NCBI GenBank assembly: GCA_963620035.1
Contig: CAVEXN010000029.1
Span: 1-28,350, forward strand
DNA from: F23-D06 sp963620035
GTDB lineage: Bacteria > Bacteroidota > Bacteroidia > Bacteroidales > WCHB1-69
Reading direction: 5' to 3'
Length of the DNA: 28,350 nt
In this document: piece after piece, positions 1-8,230 of the stretch
Layout: every line of letters starts with the position of its first letter
How positions within the stretch are numbered: position 1 is the first letter of the stretch
Program-made: the position numbers and the translations under genes
The notes under the pieces: generated by a model
What the model was told of the DNA's origin: nothing
The model's input: only the letters and a program-made list of their open reading frames with translations
Databases searched by the model: none

Positions 1-2
1 AT

Positions 3-3000
3 GAGACGGCAACAAACATAACGTATCATGTAAGTACAAAAGACTTGCGCATTGCTGACAACAGTGACGAAGAGACGCTCAGAGTAAGAGTCTGTAGCCG
101 AACCACTTCCAACAAGAATGGCAACCAACGCTTTGCCACCAACTGTCCGGAATGCAACAGCGATTCTATATGTCAGATAGGTGGCAGAACATCCACCCTG
201 TCGAGCGTTGCCGTGAGTCAGGTACTCTCCAGCGACTTTGACCATGCCGAGGCAAAAGACCGCAAGGTGCTCGTCTTCACAAACAGCGTGCAGGACGCCG
301 CCCACCAGGCTGCCTTCTATGAGGCAAGAACATTCCGTTTCCTCTTCCGACAGTCGATGCAACAATATATCAACACGCTCGACAAGCCTGTGAGCATCAC
401 AGAATTGCAGGAAGGTTTCAAACGCTATTGGAAAGAACGCCTGACAGAAGAGGAATACTACAACCGCTTTCTGCCTGCCGACCTTGCCACGCACATCGAC
501 CTGCGCAAGAACTATCGCGAGGGCAGCGGATTTATGGAATCGTTCAAGAAGGAGTTCGACATCCGTGTGGACTGGGAAATAGTGAGCGAATTCGGCTTGA
601 CGTCACAGTTGGGTAGAACACTTGAAAAGACAGGAGCATCCGCCACCTTCTTCAAAAGCGAGGACATCCGCCTTGTCTACGAAAAGATGAAGGAATGGCT
701 GTTGGCAAACAATCTGGAGATTGCCAGCGACGAGAACAGCTTTTGCCATTATGTCTACGGAGTAATGCAAAGAATGAGACAGCACGGTGCCGTAGAACAT
801 CCTTACCTATATAGTTACAGGAACGAGAAACTGACCTCGTGGGCCTTGAACTGGAACTTTGACGGCAGGCATTTTCTGAACAGGAAATTCGGCGGCGGCG
901 TACGTTTCCCAAAGTTGCTTGGCATCACCTTTCAAAACAGCAATGGAGAGATGCTCGACATGACCGTGCTGAGACGGGAAAAGCCCAACTGGTACAGCAA
1001 CTATTTCTGGAGATGCTTCAACTGGCCCATTGAAAAGAACATCACCCTTTTCAATGACTTCATGCGCACACTTCTGAAAACCATGGAAGGCGTGGGACTG
1101 GTGAACTATGCTCCTCAAGGCGGTGGCAACTATGCTCTTAATGCCGACCACATCTGGGTGAGCCGGAATGTGAAGCACATCAAATGCTGCAACTGCCAGT
1201 CAACGCTCTACGTAGCTCGCCAAGACTATTGGAGCGAAGACACGCCATGCCTGAACTACAAGTGTCAGGGAAATTACTCGGAAGAGTCGAAACCAGAACT
1301 GAACTACTATCAGCAGGTGTACAACCGGAACATATCGCCGCGTGTCTATGCCCATGAGCATACGGGACTGTTGGAGCGTGGAGAAAGAGAACAGTTGGAA
1401 CGTGACTTCAAGCTGCACCCACATTCTAACTCGGTCAACGTGCTTGCTGCCACTTCCACACTGGAAATGGGTATCGACATAGGTGACTTGAACGTGATGG
1501 GCAATGCCAACATTGCTCCTAAGCCCAGCAATTTTCTGCAACGAGTGGGACGTGCCGGACGTAAAGAGGGTTCGGCTCTCGTACTGAACTATGCCCATTC
1601 TGGAGAACCGCACGACATGTACTACTTTGCCTACCCGGAAGAAATGATGGAAGGCGAGGTGAACACCCCGGGATGCTTCCTGCAAGCCAAAGACATATTG
1701 CGACGCCACTTCCTGGCCTACTGCATCGACACGTGGGTGTCTGCCAATACCGGGAACTGTGTTCCTGACAATGTGAGGGACCTGCGACTGACAGAAGATG
1801 CCATGTCTTCGCCGACGTTTGTCATCAACAGAATCATTGCCTTCGTCAAGGACAACAAGAACTCGCTGAAGTCGCATTTTGCAGAGCAATATGACGAAAA
1901 GACGCAGCCCACATTGAAGCAGCTGGCGGCGATGCTCGATGATGAATCGTTCTATCAGACAGTCATCAAGGAATTCCAATCGCTTACCGACCGTCTGTAT
2001 GGACTGATAGACGAACTGAAAGAATACAAGGAAAAGGAGCCGAGACTGCAGCCCAACGACCCGGCAAAGGAGGCTTTGAAGGACTTGATAAAAGTATGCA
2101 AAAAGCAATACGCAACCATCCAGGGGGAAAACGTCATAGAATATATGACCAACAGCGGACTGCTGCCTAATTATGCCTTTCCCGAAACCGGCGTAAAGCT
2201 GGAAGCCAGTGTATACTCCAGTCGGGAGAAGGAAGACAAGAAAGACAATGTGGCAGAACCGAAGGTGATAGAGCTTACAAGGTCGGCAACGCAAGGCATC
2301 AGGGAACTGGCACCTGGCAACAAGTTCTGTACACAGAAGTTGCAACTCGAAGTAAGCGGCATACCGACGTTCGACTGGAAAGACAATCTCATCACCATGC
2401 GCTATTGCTCGAAATGCGACTGCGTGGCAGAGAAAGGTACGGCAGAGTTTGCAACGGCCGGTTGCCCTAAATGCGGTGACCCTTCGTGGGGAATCAACAC
2501 CCACAACTATCTCAAATTCACCAATGCCCGCAGCGCAATGATGAAGGCTGATGCCGTGCTCGATGATGCCAACGAGGAGAGAGTGAAGGAACAATATATC
2601 GTGAAGAAACACTTCATGTTCCATCACAAGGGTATCGTCTCTTCGTGTGCGATGAAGAGCATAGGGTTCGGCATTGAATTCTGCAACAACATGGATTTGT
2701 ACGAAACCAACTATGGCATGCAGATGCAGACGGGCGGCAAGGTGGAAGTGAACAACGACGGGCAGATACCCGAAAACGGTTTTGTGACCTGCAGATACTG
2801 CGGTAAATCGACTCCGCTTCTGGCGAAACAGACCAAGGAGCATAAGCCAGTGGAACAACATTACAAGTTCTGCAACCATAAGGATGTAACTTTTGCTGAT
2901 GACACTCAAGGTGAAGTGTTTGAGAAACTTTACCTATACCGTCACATGCAAACCGAAGCCATCAAGATACTTCTGCCCATACAGATTATGGATGCCAAGG

Positions 3001-4505
3001 CTGCGGTGGAGATGTTCAAGGCTGGTATAGAACTCGGCATGAAGGAATATTACCATTCTTCACCGGAACATATCAGAATGGATTCGTATTCGGAGATGAA
3101 CCAGGCAACGGGCAAGAAGGACTATTACTTGGTGATGTATGACACGATTCCCGGCGGTACGGGCTATCTGGCAAAACTCTACAACACGGAGGAGTTCTCG
3201 AAAATGATACAGTTTGCCTACGAAAAGATAAAGGACTGCACTTGCCAACTGGAAGGCAAGGACGGTTGTTATCATTGCATCATGACTTACGGCAACCAAT
3301 ACAACAGAGCCGAATTCAGTCGTGAACAGGCCGAACATCTCTTTGAAAAACTTGTTGGTGGAGCCAAGTCATGGGAAAGCATATCGGGTTCGGTAGGTAC
3401 AATAGCCACTAACGGTGCTGCTGAAGACAGCGAACTGGAACTGAAGTTCGTACGCGCCATGCAGACGCTGGCCGGCAATAATGGCTGGAGTTTTGAAAAG
3501 AAGCCAGATGCCACCTCGTACTACTACAGACTACACATGGAAGATGTGGAGACTGATACGGAACTGACGTACCATATCAAACCGCAGTTTGAGCTGACTG
3601 TGGCATACGGGGTAAAGAAGGTGACTATTCCCGACTTCCAGATTATGTGTACATACGCACGCATTGACGGCGAGGAGATTGCAGACAGAGCAAGGATTCC
3701 TTGGCTTGCCGTTTATCTTGATGGTTACGCCTATCATGCTGCCGACCCCAACATGCGCTTCTATGCGGATTTGGAGAAACGCGAAGGTATAAAGGAAGCG
3801 CAGCCACAGAGAATGTTCTCCTGGACGCTGACTTGGGAGGATATACAACTGTTTGAGGGGGAAAAGGAGGACGAGATAGGCATGAATTCCGTCACCAGAC
3901 TGGCTGAGATCCTCAAAAATCCGCAGATGGGTGCCATCAAAGAAATGTGCTTTAGTACAATATGCGAGACGGACAATTTCTTGAGTTATGGCGGCACGAT
4001 GTATAAAGGGCATGTGGAGGTGAATGACAGTTGCGACGAACAACTTACAGACGACTCTACGGACGAAGAGGTGGAACGTGCTTTTTCCAACGGCATCAGA
4101 TATGACTTGGAAATAACCAAGGGACTACGGGGGGCAGACAAAGACGAGTGGGTTGGGTTCTGGAGAAGATATAACCTTCTGCAGCTCTTTAATACGAATA
4201 CTGCCGAAGAGCAGACCGACATCACGGAAGAGCTACTTGACCGCGACGAGATAAAAATGTTATATCCTGGCATGGAGGATATCGTGGACATGCTGCTGGA
4301 CCATGATGTTCCATTCAGCCATGACGGTATATGCGAACTGACTGACGACGACAATGAGGTGATAGCATGTGCCGATTTGTTGATAGACAACCCTCTGATT
4401 GCCATTAATCCAGTTTCCGAAAACGACAAGAAAGTGTTTGAGGAGAAAGGATACAAGGTTATAACAAAAGAAGAATTCAATATTGAAATAATAAAACGAG
4501 CATAA
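3..4505 (+). CDS. Large SF2 helicase with DUF1998-type C-terminal region and nuclease-like domain (5' end truncated by window)
   Basis: The reading frame is open to the left edge of the window, so the N-terminal half of the helicase core (Walker A, DEAD/H box) lies outside. A TTG at 45 opens the frame but is probably internal; residue numbers below count from it. Visible parts in order are a Cys-rich ribbon (C34/C37/C43), a motif IV-like strand VLVFTNS (~76-82), motif V (TSTLEMGIDIGD, ~468-480), motif VI (QRVGRAGR, ~499-506), several CxxC pairs (~380, ~787, ~915), and a GCYHC cluster followed by N and R (~1070-1088). That last cluster is typical of DUF1998/MrfA-like helicases. Around 1129-1240 there is an E...PDF...YLDGYAYHA...D..KR pattern resembling a PD-(D/E)XK/Vsr-like nuclease, followed by a WVGFWRRYNLLQLF segment. 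Size and layout recall Druantia DruE and other giant defence helicases. A role in phage or plasmid defence is inferred. The next gene starts 3 bp downstream, indicating an operon. Confidence 0.85.
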   Translation, partial: ETATNITYHVSTKDLRIADNSDEETLRVRVCSRTTSNKNGNQRFATNCPECNSDSICQIGGRTSTLSSVAVSQVLSSDFDHAEAKDRKVLVFTNSVQDAAHQAAFYEARTFRFLFRQSMQQYINTLDKPVSITELQEGFKRYWKERLTEEEYYNRFLPADLATHIDLRKNYREGSGFMESFKKEFDIRVDWEIVSEFGLTSQLGRTLEKTGASATFFKSEDIRLVYEKMKEWLLANNLEIASDENSFCHYVYGVMQRMRQHGAVEHPYLYSYRNEKLTSWALNWNFDGRHFLNRKFGGGVRFPKLLGITFQNSNGEMLDMTVLRREKPNWYSNYFWRCFNWPIEKNITLFNDFMRTLLKTMEGVGLVNYAPQGGGNYALNADHIWVSRNVKHIKCCNCQSTLYVARQDYWSEDTPCLNYKCQGNYSEESKPELNYYQQVYNRNISPRVYAHEHTGLLERGEREQLERDFKLHPHSNSVNVLAATSTLEMGIDIGDLNVMGNANIAPKPSNFLQRVGRAGRKEGSALVLNYAHSGEPHDMYYFAYPEEMMEGEVNTPGCFLQAKDILRRHFLAYCIDTWVSANTGNCVPDNVRDLRLTEDAMSSPTFVINRIIAFVKDNKNSLKSHFAEQYDEKTQPTLKQLAAMLDDESFYQTVIKEFQSLTDRLYGLIDELKEYKEKEPRLQPNDPAKEALKDLIKVCKKQYATIQGENVIEYMTNSGLLPNYAFPETGVKLEASVYSSREKEDKKDNVAEPKVIELTRSATQGIRELAPGNKFCTQKLQLEVSGIPTFDWKDNLITMRYCSKCDCVAEKGTAEFATAGCPKCGDPSWGINTHNYLKFTNARSAMMKADAVLDDANEERVKEQYIVKKHFMFHHKGIVSSCAMKSIGFGIEFCNNMDLYETNYGMQMQTGGKVEVNNDGQIPENGFVTCRYCGKSTPLLAKQTKEHKPVEQHYKFCNHKDVTFADDTQGEVFEKLYLYRHMQTEAIKILLPIQIMDAKAAVEMFKAGIELGMKEYYHSSPEHIRMDSYSEMNQATGKKDYYLVMYDTIPGGTGYLAKLYNTEEFSKMIQFAYEKIKDCTCQLEGKDGCYHCIMTYGNQYNRAEFSREQAEHLFEKLVGGAKSWESISGSVGTIATNGAAEDSELELKFVRAMQTLAGNNGWSFEKKPDATSYYYRLHMEDVETDTELTYHIKPQFELTVAYGVKKVTIPDFQIMCTYARIDGEEIADRARIPWLAVYLDGYAYHAADPNMRFYADLEKREGIKEAQPQRMFSWTLTWEDIQLFEGEKEDEIGMNSVTRLAEILKNPQMGAIKEMCFSTICETDNFLSYGGTMYKGHVEVNDSCDEQLTDDSTDEEVERAFSNGIRYDLEITKGLRGADKDEWVGFWRRYNLLQLFNTNTAEEQTDITEELLDRDEIKMLYPGMEDIVDMLLDHDVPFSHDGICELTDDDNEVIACADLLIDNPLIAINPVSENDKKVFEEKGYKVITKEEFNIEIIKRA

Positions 4506-4508
4506 ACT

Positions 4509-6602
4509 ATGAGACTGTTTTTTTCAGATACATGTTTTGACGCTATCTTCAAACTTCCTAAGAAGATACAGGACAAGGTAGTTGCTTTCCAACGTAAGTT
4601 TCGGGAAGACAATACAACTAACGGTATTCATTTCGAGCCGATTGCGCAGTTTAAGGACTCTTCGCTCAGAACTGCAAGAATAGACGACAACTATCGGGCT
4701 GTAGTGGGGGTGCTTGACGGCGACAACTACTGGCTGCTCTATGTGGCAGACCACGAAAAGGCATATCGTTGGGGTATAAACAAGCGTTTTGCATGGAATG
4801 AAAACACACATGCCTGCCAGATTATAACCGTTGAGGAAAAAACGGAGGAGGTTGTCGTGCCAAGTACCAATGCTGTTGTTTCACCATTCTTTGCAGATGT
4901 CTCACAAGAGAAATTGCTGAAGATAGGTGTGCCACAGGAATGTATAGCCAAAGTGCTGGCCATACAAACGCTCGACGACCTTGACGCATTGGAGGCGGTA
5001 CTGCCCGAAGATGCGTATGAGAACATCTTCAACATCATGGACGGCGAGAGCATTGACACCATCATAGCTGAAATTGAAGAAGGACAGGCACATGGCAACA
5101 CAGATAAGTTGCTCAGCGACAACAATAAACGCCGCTTTGTGGAACTTACCGACGATAATGCCCTGCAGCGTATTATCGAACAGGGCATGGACAAATGGCA
5201 GATATTCCTGCATCCGTCACAGCGCAAATTGGTGTATGCCGATTATAAAGGAACAATGAAAGTAAGCGGCGGTGCCGGTACGGGCAAGACCATCGCGGCT
5301 ATTCACCGTCTGAAGCATCTGTGCGAAACTCCAGGAGTCAACGTGCTGTTTACGACCTATACGCGCACATTGAGTGAGAACCTTGCCGAATCTATAGAGA
5401 AACTAGGTATATCAAAGCAGAAATATACGCTGAAGAACATTGACCGTGTTCTGCTGGACACTGCTGAAAGGTATAAGGTGAAGGAAGGATACAAGGTGCT
5501 TGATTACAGCGGTGATGAGGAATCTCTGAAACTGTGGCGCGAGGTGTTGGAGACAGAGGTTACGGAATTTGACGAGCAGTTCCTCTATGACGAATACATC
5601 GATGTCATTGTCTACTTTGGCAACAAGGACGTGAAGCAGTATATGCTGCAGCCACGTGTTGGTCGCACAAAGGCATTGAGCCGCAAGCAACGTATTGAGA
5701 TATGGAAACTTGTGGAGAAGTATGTCGCCTTGAAACAGGAGAGAAAGGTCGTTGACCGTTTGGAACTGTTTAACGAGACTACCAACTTTCTGAAAGAGAA
5801 TAATATTCATCCCTACACAAACGTGATTGCTGATGAGTTTCAGGATTTCTCCAATCCGGAACTGAAATTCCTCCGCGCACTTGTGGCTGAGGGCCGGAAT
5901 GACCTGTTCCTTGCTGGCGACCCGATACAACGAATCTATACTGGAAAGAAAATCAATTTCGGTGCAGCCGGTATTAACGTGCGTGGTGTAAGAAGCCGGA
6001 AATTGAAAATCAATTATCGCACCACAGAGCCCATCAAACGTGTCGCCGTGAGCATCGTGAAAGGCATTGACTATGACGATATGGATGGCGGTAAGGAAAA
6101 TATGAATGGCTATGTGTCGCTCATACATGAAGGAGAAATTCCACAGTATCAGATTGTGGACGATGCAAATGCCGAAGTTGAGCAGGTGATGGAGTGGATT
6201 AAGGAATGTCAGAATTCAAACATCAAGTTGTCTGAAATATGCATTGCTGCTCCCAATATGAATCTTCTGAAAGATATTCAGAGCCGGCTGCATCATGACG
6301 GTACCGACTACAGAATCCTCAAAGGTGCACAAAAGCAAGGTAATACAAACGGTATAAACCTTTGCACGTTGCATTCACTGAAGGGCCTTGAATTCCGTGT
6401 TGTCATACTGGCAGGTATCAACGAACGCAATATCCCTTCAAAAGTAACGGCCACCTATCCGTTCTCAGGAATGGACAAGTCCGCACAAAAGGAATATCTT
6501 TCCTCTAAGCGTTCGTTGCTTTATGTAGCAATTACCCGTGCAAGACAGTTGGTGTATATGGTGGGCGTAGGTGAACCAACAGGACTGGTGAAATTGTCAT
6601 AA
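4509..6602 (+). CDS. UvrD/Rep-like SF1 helicase with RelE/ParE-like N-terminal domain
   Basis: The protein has 697 residues. Residues 1-~95 resemble a RelE/ParE-type toxin fold: a KLPKKIQDKV helix, then R-x-D-D-NYRAVV, YWLLYVADHEKAYRW. A linker (~100-230) leads to an SF1 helicase core: Walker A SGGAGTGKT (253-261), motif II ADEFQDF (~441-447) with the following LAGDPIQRIY, NYRTTEP (motif IV region, ~502), TLHSLKGLEF (motif V, ~620) and LYVAITRAR (motif VI, ~671-679). All helicase motifs look intact, so ATPase and translocase activity is expected. Whether the toxin-like domain still cleaves RNA or only binds the ribosome or DNA cannot be judged. The start is the ATG 3 bp after the upstream helicase stop, implying one transcript. 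The pairing with a DUF1998 helicase suggests a nucleic-acid defence module. Confidence 0.88.
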   Translation: MRLFFSDTCFDAIFKLPKKIQDKVVAFQRKFREDNTTNGIHFEPIAQFKDSSLRTARIDDNYRAVVGVLDGDNYWLLYVADHEKAYRWGINKRFAWNENTHACQIITVEEKTEEVVVPSTNAVVSPFFADVSQEKLLKIGVPQECIAKVLAIQTLDDLDALEAVLPEDAYENIFNIMDGESIDTIIAEIEEGQAHGNTDKLLSDNNKRRFVELTDDNALQRIIEQGMDKWQIFLHPSQRKLVYADYKGTMKVSGGAGTGKTIAAIHRLKHLCETPGVNVLFTTYTRTLSENLAESIEKLGISKQKYTLKNIDRVLLDTAERYKVKEGYKVLDYSGDEESLKLWREVLETEVTEFDEQFLYDEYIDVIVYFGNKDVKQYMLQPRVGRTKALSRKQRIEIWKLVEKYVALKQERKVVDRLELFNETTNFLKENNIHPYTNVIADEFQDFSNPELKFLRALVAEGRNDLFLAGDPIQRIYTGKKINFGAAGINVRGVRSRKLKINYRTTEPIKRVAVSIVKGIDYDDMDGGKENMNGYVSLIHEGEIPQYQIVDDANAEVEQVMEWIKECQNSNIKLSEICIAAPNMNLLKDIQSRLHHDGTDYRILKGAQKQGNTNGINLCTLHSLKGLEFRVVILAGINERNIPSKVTATYPFSGMDKSAQKEYLSSKRSLLYVAITRARQLVYMVGVGEPTGLVKLS

Positions 6603-6648
6603 GCATAATTGAATTGGCTAAAATAAGGCAAGTGCAGATAAAAACAAA

Positions 6649-6753
6649 GTGGATATAGAATTGCCAGACGGAACAACCGCCAAGTGGATTTCCAAAAATA
6701 ATCCATTGATGTACAAAAGATTATTTGCGTACCTGCGGAGGGATTATGAATGA
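6649..6753 (+). CDS. Short ORF or remnant after the helicase pair
   Basis: A 34-codon frame beginning at a GTG (open back to about 6622) encodes a polar then basic-aromatic peptide containing ELPDGTTAKW and LFAYLRRDYE and ending in TGA. Its composition looks protein-like, but there is no ATG and it is short. It may be the tail of a decayed third gene of the helicase module or chance. No function is recognised. Confidence 0.2.
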   Translation: MDIELPDGTTAKWISKNNPLMYKRLFAYLRRDYE

Positions 6754-6783
6754 GCCATTGCTTTCTGACATTTTTTTATCAGT

Positions 6784-6814
6784 TTTGAAATGTTGAAAAA
6801 AAGTGTTATGTTTG
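6784..6814 (+). promoter_or_regulatory. Consensus Bacteroidota sigma-70 promoter (TTTG-N19-TATGTTTG)
   Basis: TTTG at 6784-6787, exactly 19 bases, then TATGTTTG at 6807-6814 match the Bacteroides -33/-7 consensus in sequence and spacing. Transcription would begin near 6821, with no recognisable gene immediately downstream, only a small ORF at 6842. Confidence 0.6.
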
Positions 6815-6841
6815 TACTTTCAAAAAGATGAACAATACAAA

Positions 6842-7003
6842 ATGATGGAGTATTTCCGTAACTTATTGTTTTTCATATACAACCCATCGTTTTCCCATTT
6901 GCGGAAAACCATGCCGTTTCATCTTTTCGCACCGAAGACCCGGATTCCGCTTCGGGACGCAAATTTTGCATCACCCGGCATACACATCTCCGGCAATTCC
7001 TAA
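6842..7003 (+). CDS. Possible small protein (53 aa), unknown
   Basis: This small frame starts at one of two consecutive ATGs about 20 bases after the start site predicted from the promoter at 6784-6814. It overlaps the stop of a five-codon mini-ORF (ATG at 6828). The N-terminus is hydrophobic and aromatic (MEYFRNLLFFIYNPSFS), and the rest is basic and proline-containing. It resembles no family known to me. The placement after a good promoter is the only support; the transcript could equally be non-coding. Confidence 0.25.
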   Translation: MMEYFRNLLFFIYNPSFSHLRKTMPFHLFAPKTRIPLRDANFASPGIHISGNS

Positions 7004-7143
7004 TTCCCAATCCCTAATTAAACAATTTATGAACATTCTTTGCCTACTACTACGCCAACGTGGCCAGCAGCGACTACTACAAGAGCTAAGGGCATTCGGT
7101 CCGTTGCCTCAAGGACTGATAAAAAAGCCGCTAACAATTCCCT

Positions 7144-7221
7144 ATGCCAGAGGAGGGAGAAATGTTCACCTTGAAAGAAACGCGATTACTGATCTATGGC
7201 CTGATACTACTTGGAGCGTGA
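7144..7221 (+). CDS. Possible 25-aa hydrophobic peptide with strong Shine-Dalgarno sequence
   Basis: An AGGAGGGAGAA sequence (7151-7161) sits directly before an ATG at 7162 inside a frame that opens at ATG 7144. The peptide ends in a short hydrophobic segment (TRLLIYGLILLGA) and a TGA. Shine-Dalgarno sequences this strong are unusual in Bacteroidota, so it may be an imported or decayed piece. No homologous family is recognised. Confidence 0.15.
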   Translation: MPEEGEMFTLKETRLLIYGLILLGA

Positions 7222-7328
7222 CGGAACAAAGCGTTTTTTTGCAACATACTTGCGAATGAATACTACAACTGCGGTTTTGGTCTGATACAGAAAACAACAA
7301 CAATCAATAATTATAAAACAGAAACACT

Positions 7329-7706
7329 ATGACAAAGAATAGAGAAATCTACCGTTGCACCGTATGCGGCAATGTGGTGGAAGTAGTTAATCCGGGGGCT
7401 GAACTCAGTTGTTGCGGTCAACCGATGAAACTGATGAATGAGAACACCACAGACGGTGCCAAAGAGAAGCACGTGCCATTCATCGAACCTGTAGAGGGTG
7501 GCTATCGCGTGAAAGTGGGAAGCGTGGAACATCCGATGCTCCCGGAACATTATATCCAGTGGATAGAGTTGCTTACTCCTACCGATGTGCTTCGTCATGA
7601 ACTGAAGCCGGGCGAGAAGCCGGAGGCTATATTCTTGACAAACGCCGATGCCAAGGAGGTGACAGCCCGAGAGTATTGCAATCTCCACGGATTGTGGAAA
7701 GGATAA
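7329..7706 (+). CDS. dfx: Superoxide reductase, class II desulfoferrodoxin
   Basis: This is a 125-residue protein. It opens with a desulforedoxin-type iron site (C10, C13, C28, C29), followed by the superoxide reductase domain carrying EKHVPF, EHPMLPEHYI and C-N-L-H near the C-terminus. These provide the four His and one Cys ligands of the catalytic non-haem iron. The enzyme reduces superoxide to hydrogen peroxide in the cytoplasm without releasing oxygen, as is usual in anaerobes. Length is normal for the family. The ATG at 7329 is well supported because the first Cys pair falls at residues 10 and 13. The peroxiredoxin gene starts 5 bp after the stop, so the peroxide product is probably removed by the neighbour. 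Confidence 0.95.
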   Translation: MTKNREIYRCTVCGNVVEVVNPGAELSCCGQPMKLMNENTTDGAKEKHVPFIEPVEGGYRVKVGSVEHPMLPEHYIQWIELLTPTDVLRHELKPGEKPEAIFLTNADAKEVTAREYCNLHGLWKG

Positions 7707-7711
7707 CGATT

Positions 7712-8173
7712 ATGAATGTAGGGGACAGAATACCGGAGGTCCTGGGCACAGACCAGGACGGACGTGAAATCAAGGCAAGCGACTATCGTGGCCGCAAGAT
7801 TGTGCTTTACAGTTATCCCAAGGCAAATACCGGCGGATGCACCGCCGAGGCTTGTTCTTTGCAAGCACATAAGGAAGAGTTGGCCGCTGCCGGCTATGAG
7901 ATTGTTGGCATCAGCAAGGACAAACGGGATCTCCAGAAAAAGTTTGCCCAAGCCAATGGACTGGAGTTCCCCCTTGTCGCCGATACGGAGACCACGCTCC
8001 TGCAGGAACTTGGCTGTTGGGGCGAGAAGGTGGCTTGCGGCCGCAAGACCATCGGCATCCTCCGCACCACCTATCTCGTGAACGAGGAGGGCGTGATTGA
8101 GAAAATCTTTACTCCCAAGGAAATCAAGACAAAAATACATGCAGAGCAGATACTGGAGTACATAAACAAATAA
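7712..8173 (+). CDS. bcp: Peroxiredoxin, BCP/PrxQ family (thioredoxin-dependent thiol peroxidase)
   Basis: The 153-residue product has the peroxiredoxin motif P-x-x-x-T-x-x-C (PKANTGGC), with peroxidatic C43 and a second Cys five residues later (C48), the arrangement of PrxQ/BCP atypical 2-Cys enzymes. The usual TPGC is TGGC here. It reduces hydrogen peroxide and organic hydroperoxides using thioredoxin. I chose the ATG at 7712 because an upstream in-frame start at 7676 would add residues overlapping the superoxide reductase gene and absent from the family. The adjacent superoxide reductase produces its substrate, so the pair forms a detoxification unit. Confidence 0.93.
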   Translation: MNVGDRIPEVLGTDQDGREIKASDYRGRKIVLYSYPKANTGGCTAEACSLQAHKEELAAAGYEIVGISKDKRDLQKKFAQANGLEFPLVADTETTLLQELGCWGEKVACGRKTIGILRTTYLVNEEGVIEKIFTPKEIKTKIHAEQILEYINK

Positions 8174-8205
8174 CCTTGCAATTTATGGAAACAGAACACA
8201 AATGC

Positions 8206-8213
8206 TATCTTTG
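8206..8213 (+). promoter_or_regulatory. -7 element TATCTTTG upstream of SDR gene
   Basis: TATCTTTG matches the Bacteroidota TAnnTTTG -7 consensus exactly. The position expected for the -33 box (8183-8186) reads TTAT, a weak match. The predicted start site near 8220 would give a leader of only 10-20 bases before the SDR start codons at 8231 or 8240. Confidence 0.45.
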
Positions 8214-8230
8214 CCCCGTTTAAATTGAAT

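Larger units (their letters stand above)
6754..7328. other. Gene-poor intergenic stretch
   Basis: About 575 bases contain no recognisable conserved gene. They hold the consensus promoter and 53-aa ORF noted separately, an AATTCC-rich stretch near 6994-7020, short broken frames around 7040-7220 that look like decayed coding DNA, and a T7 run near 7233-7239. No convincing terminator was seen after the helicase gene. Confidence 0.5.

Noticed and set aside
1200..2909. A 569-codon open frame on the minus strand
   Set aside because: It lies entirely antisense to the conserved helicase frame, has no recognisable domain, and its hydrophobic-aromatic composition is typical of a shadow frame.
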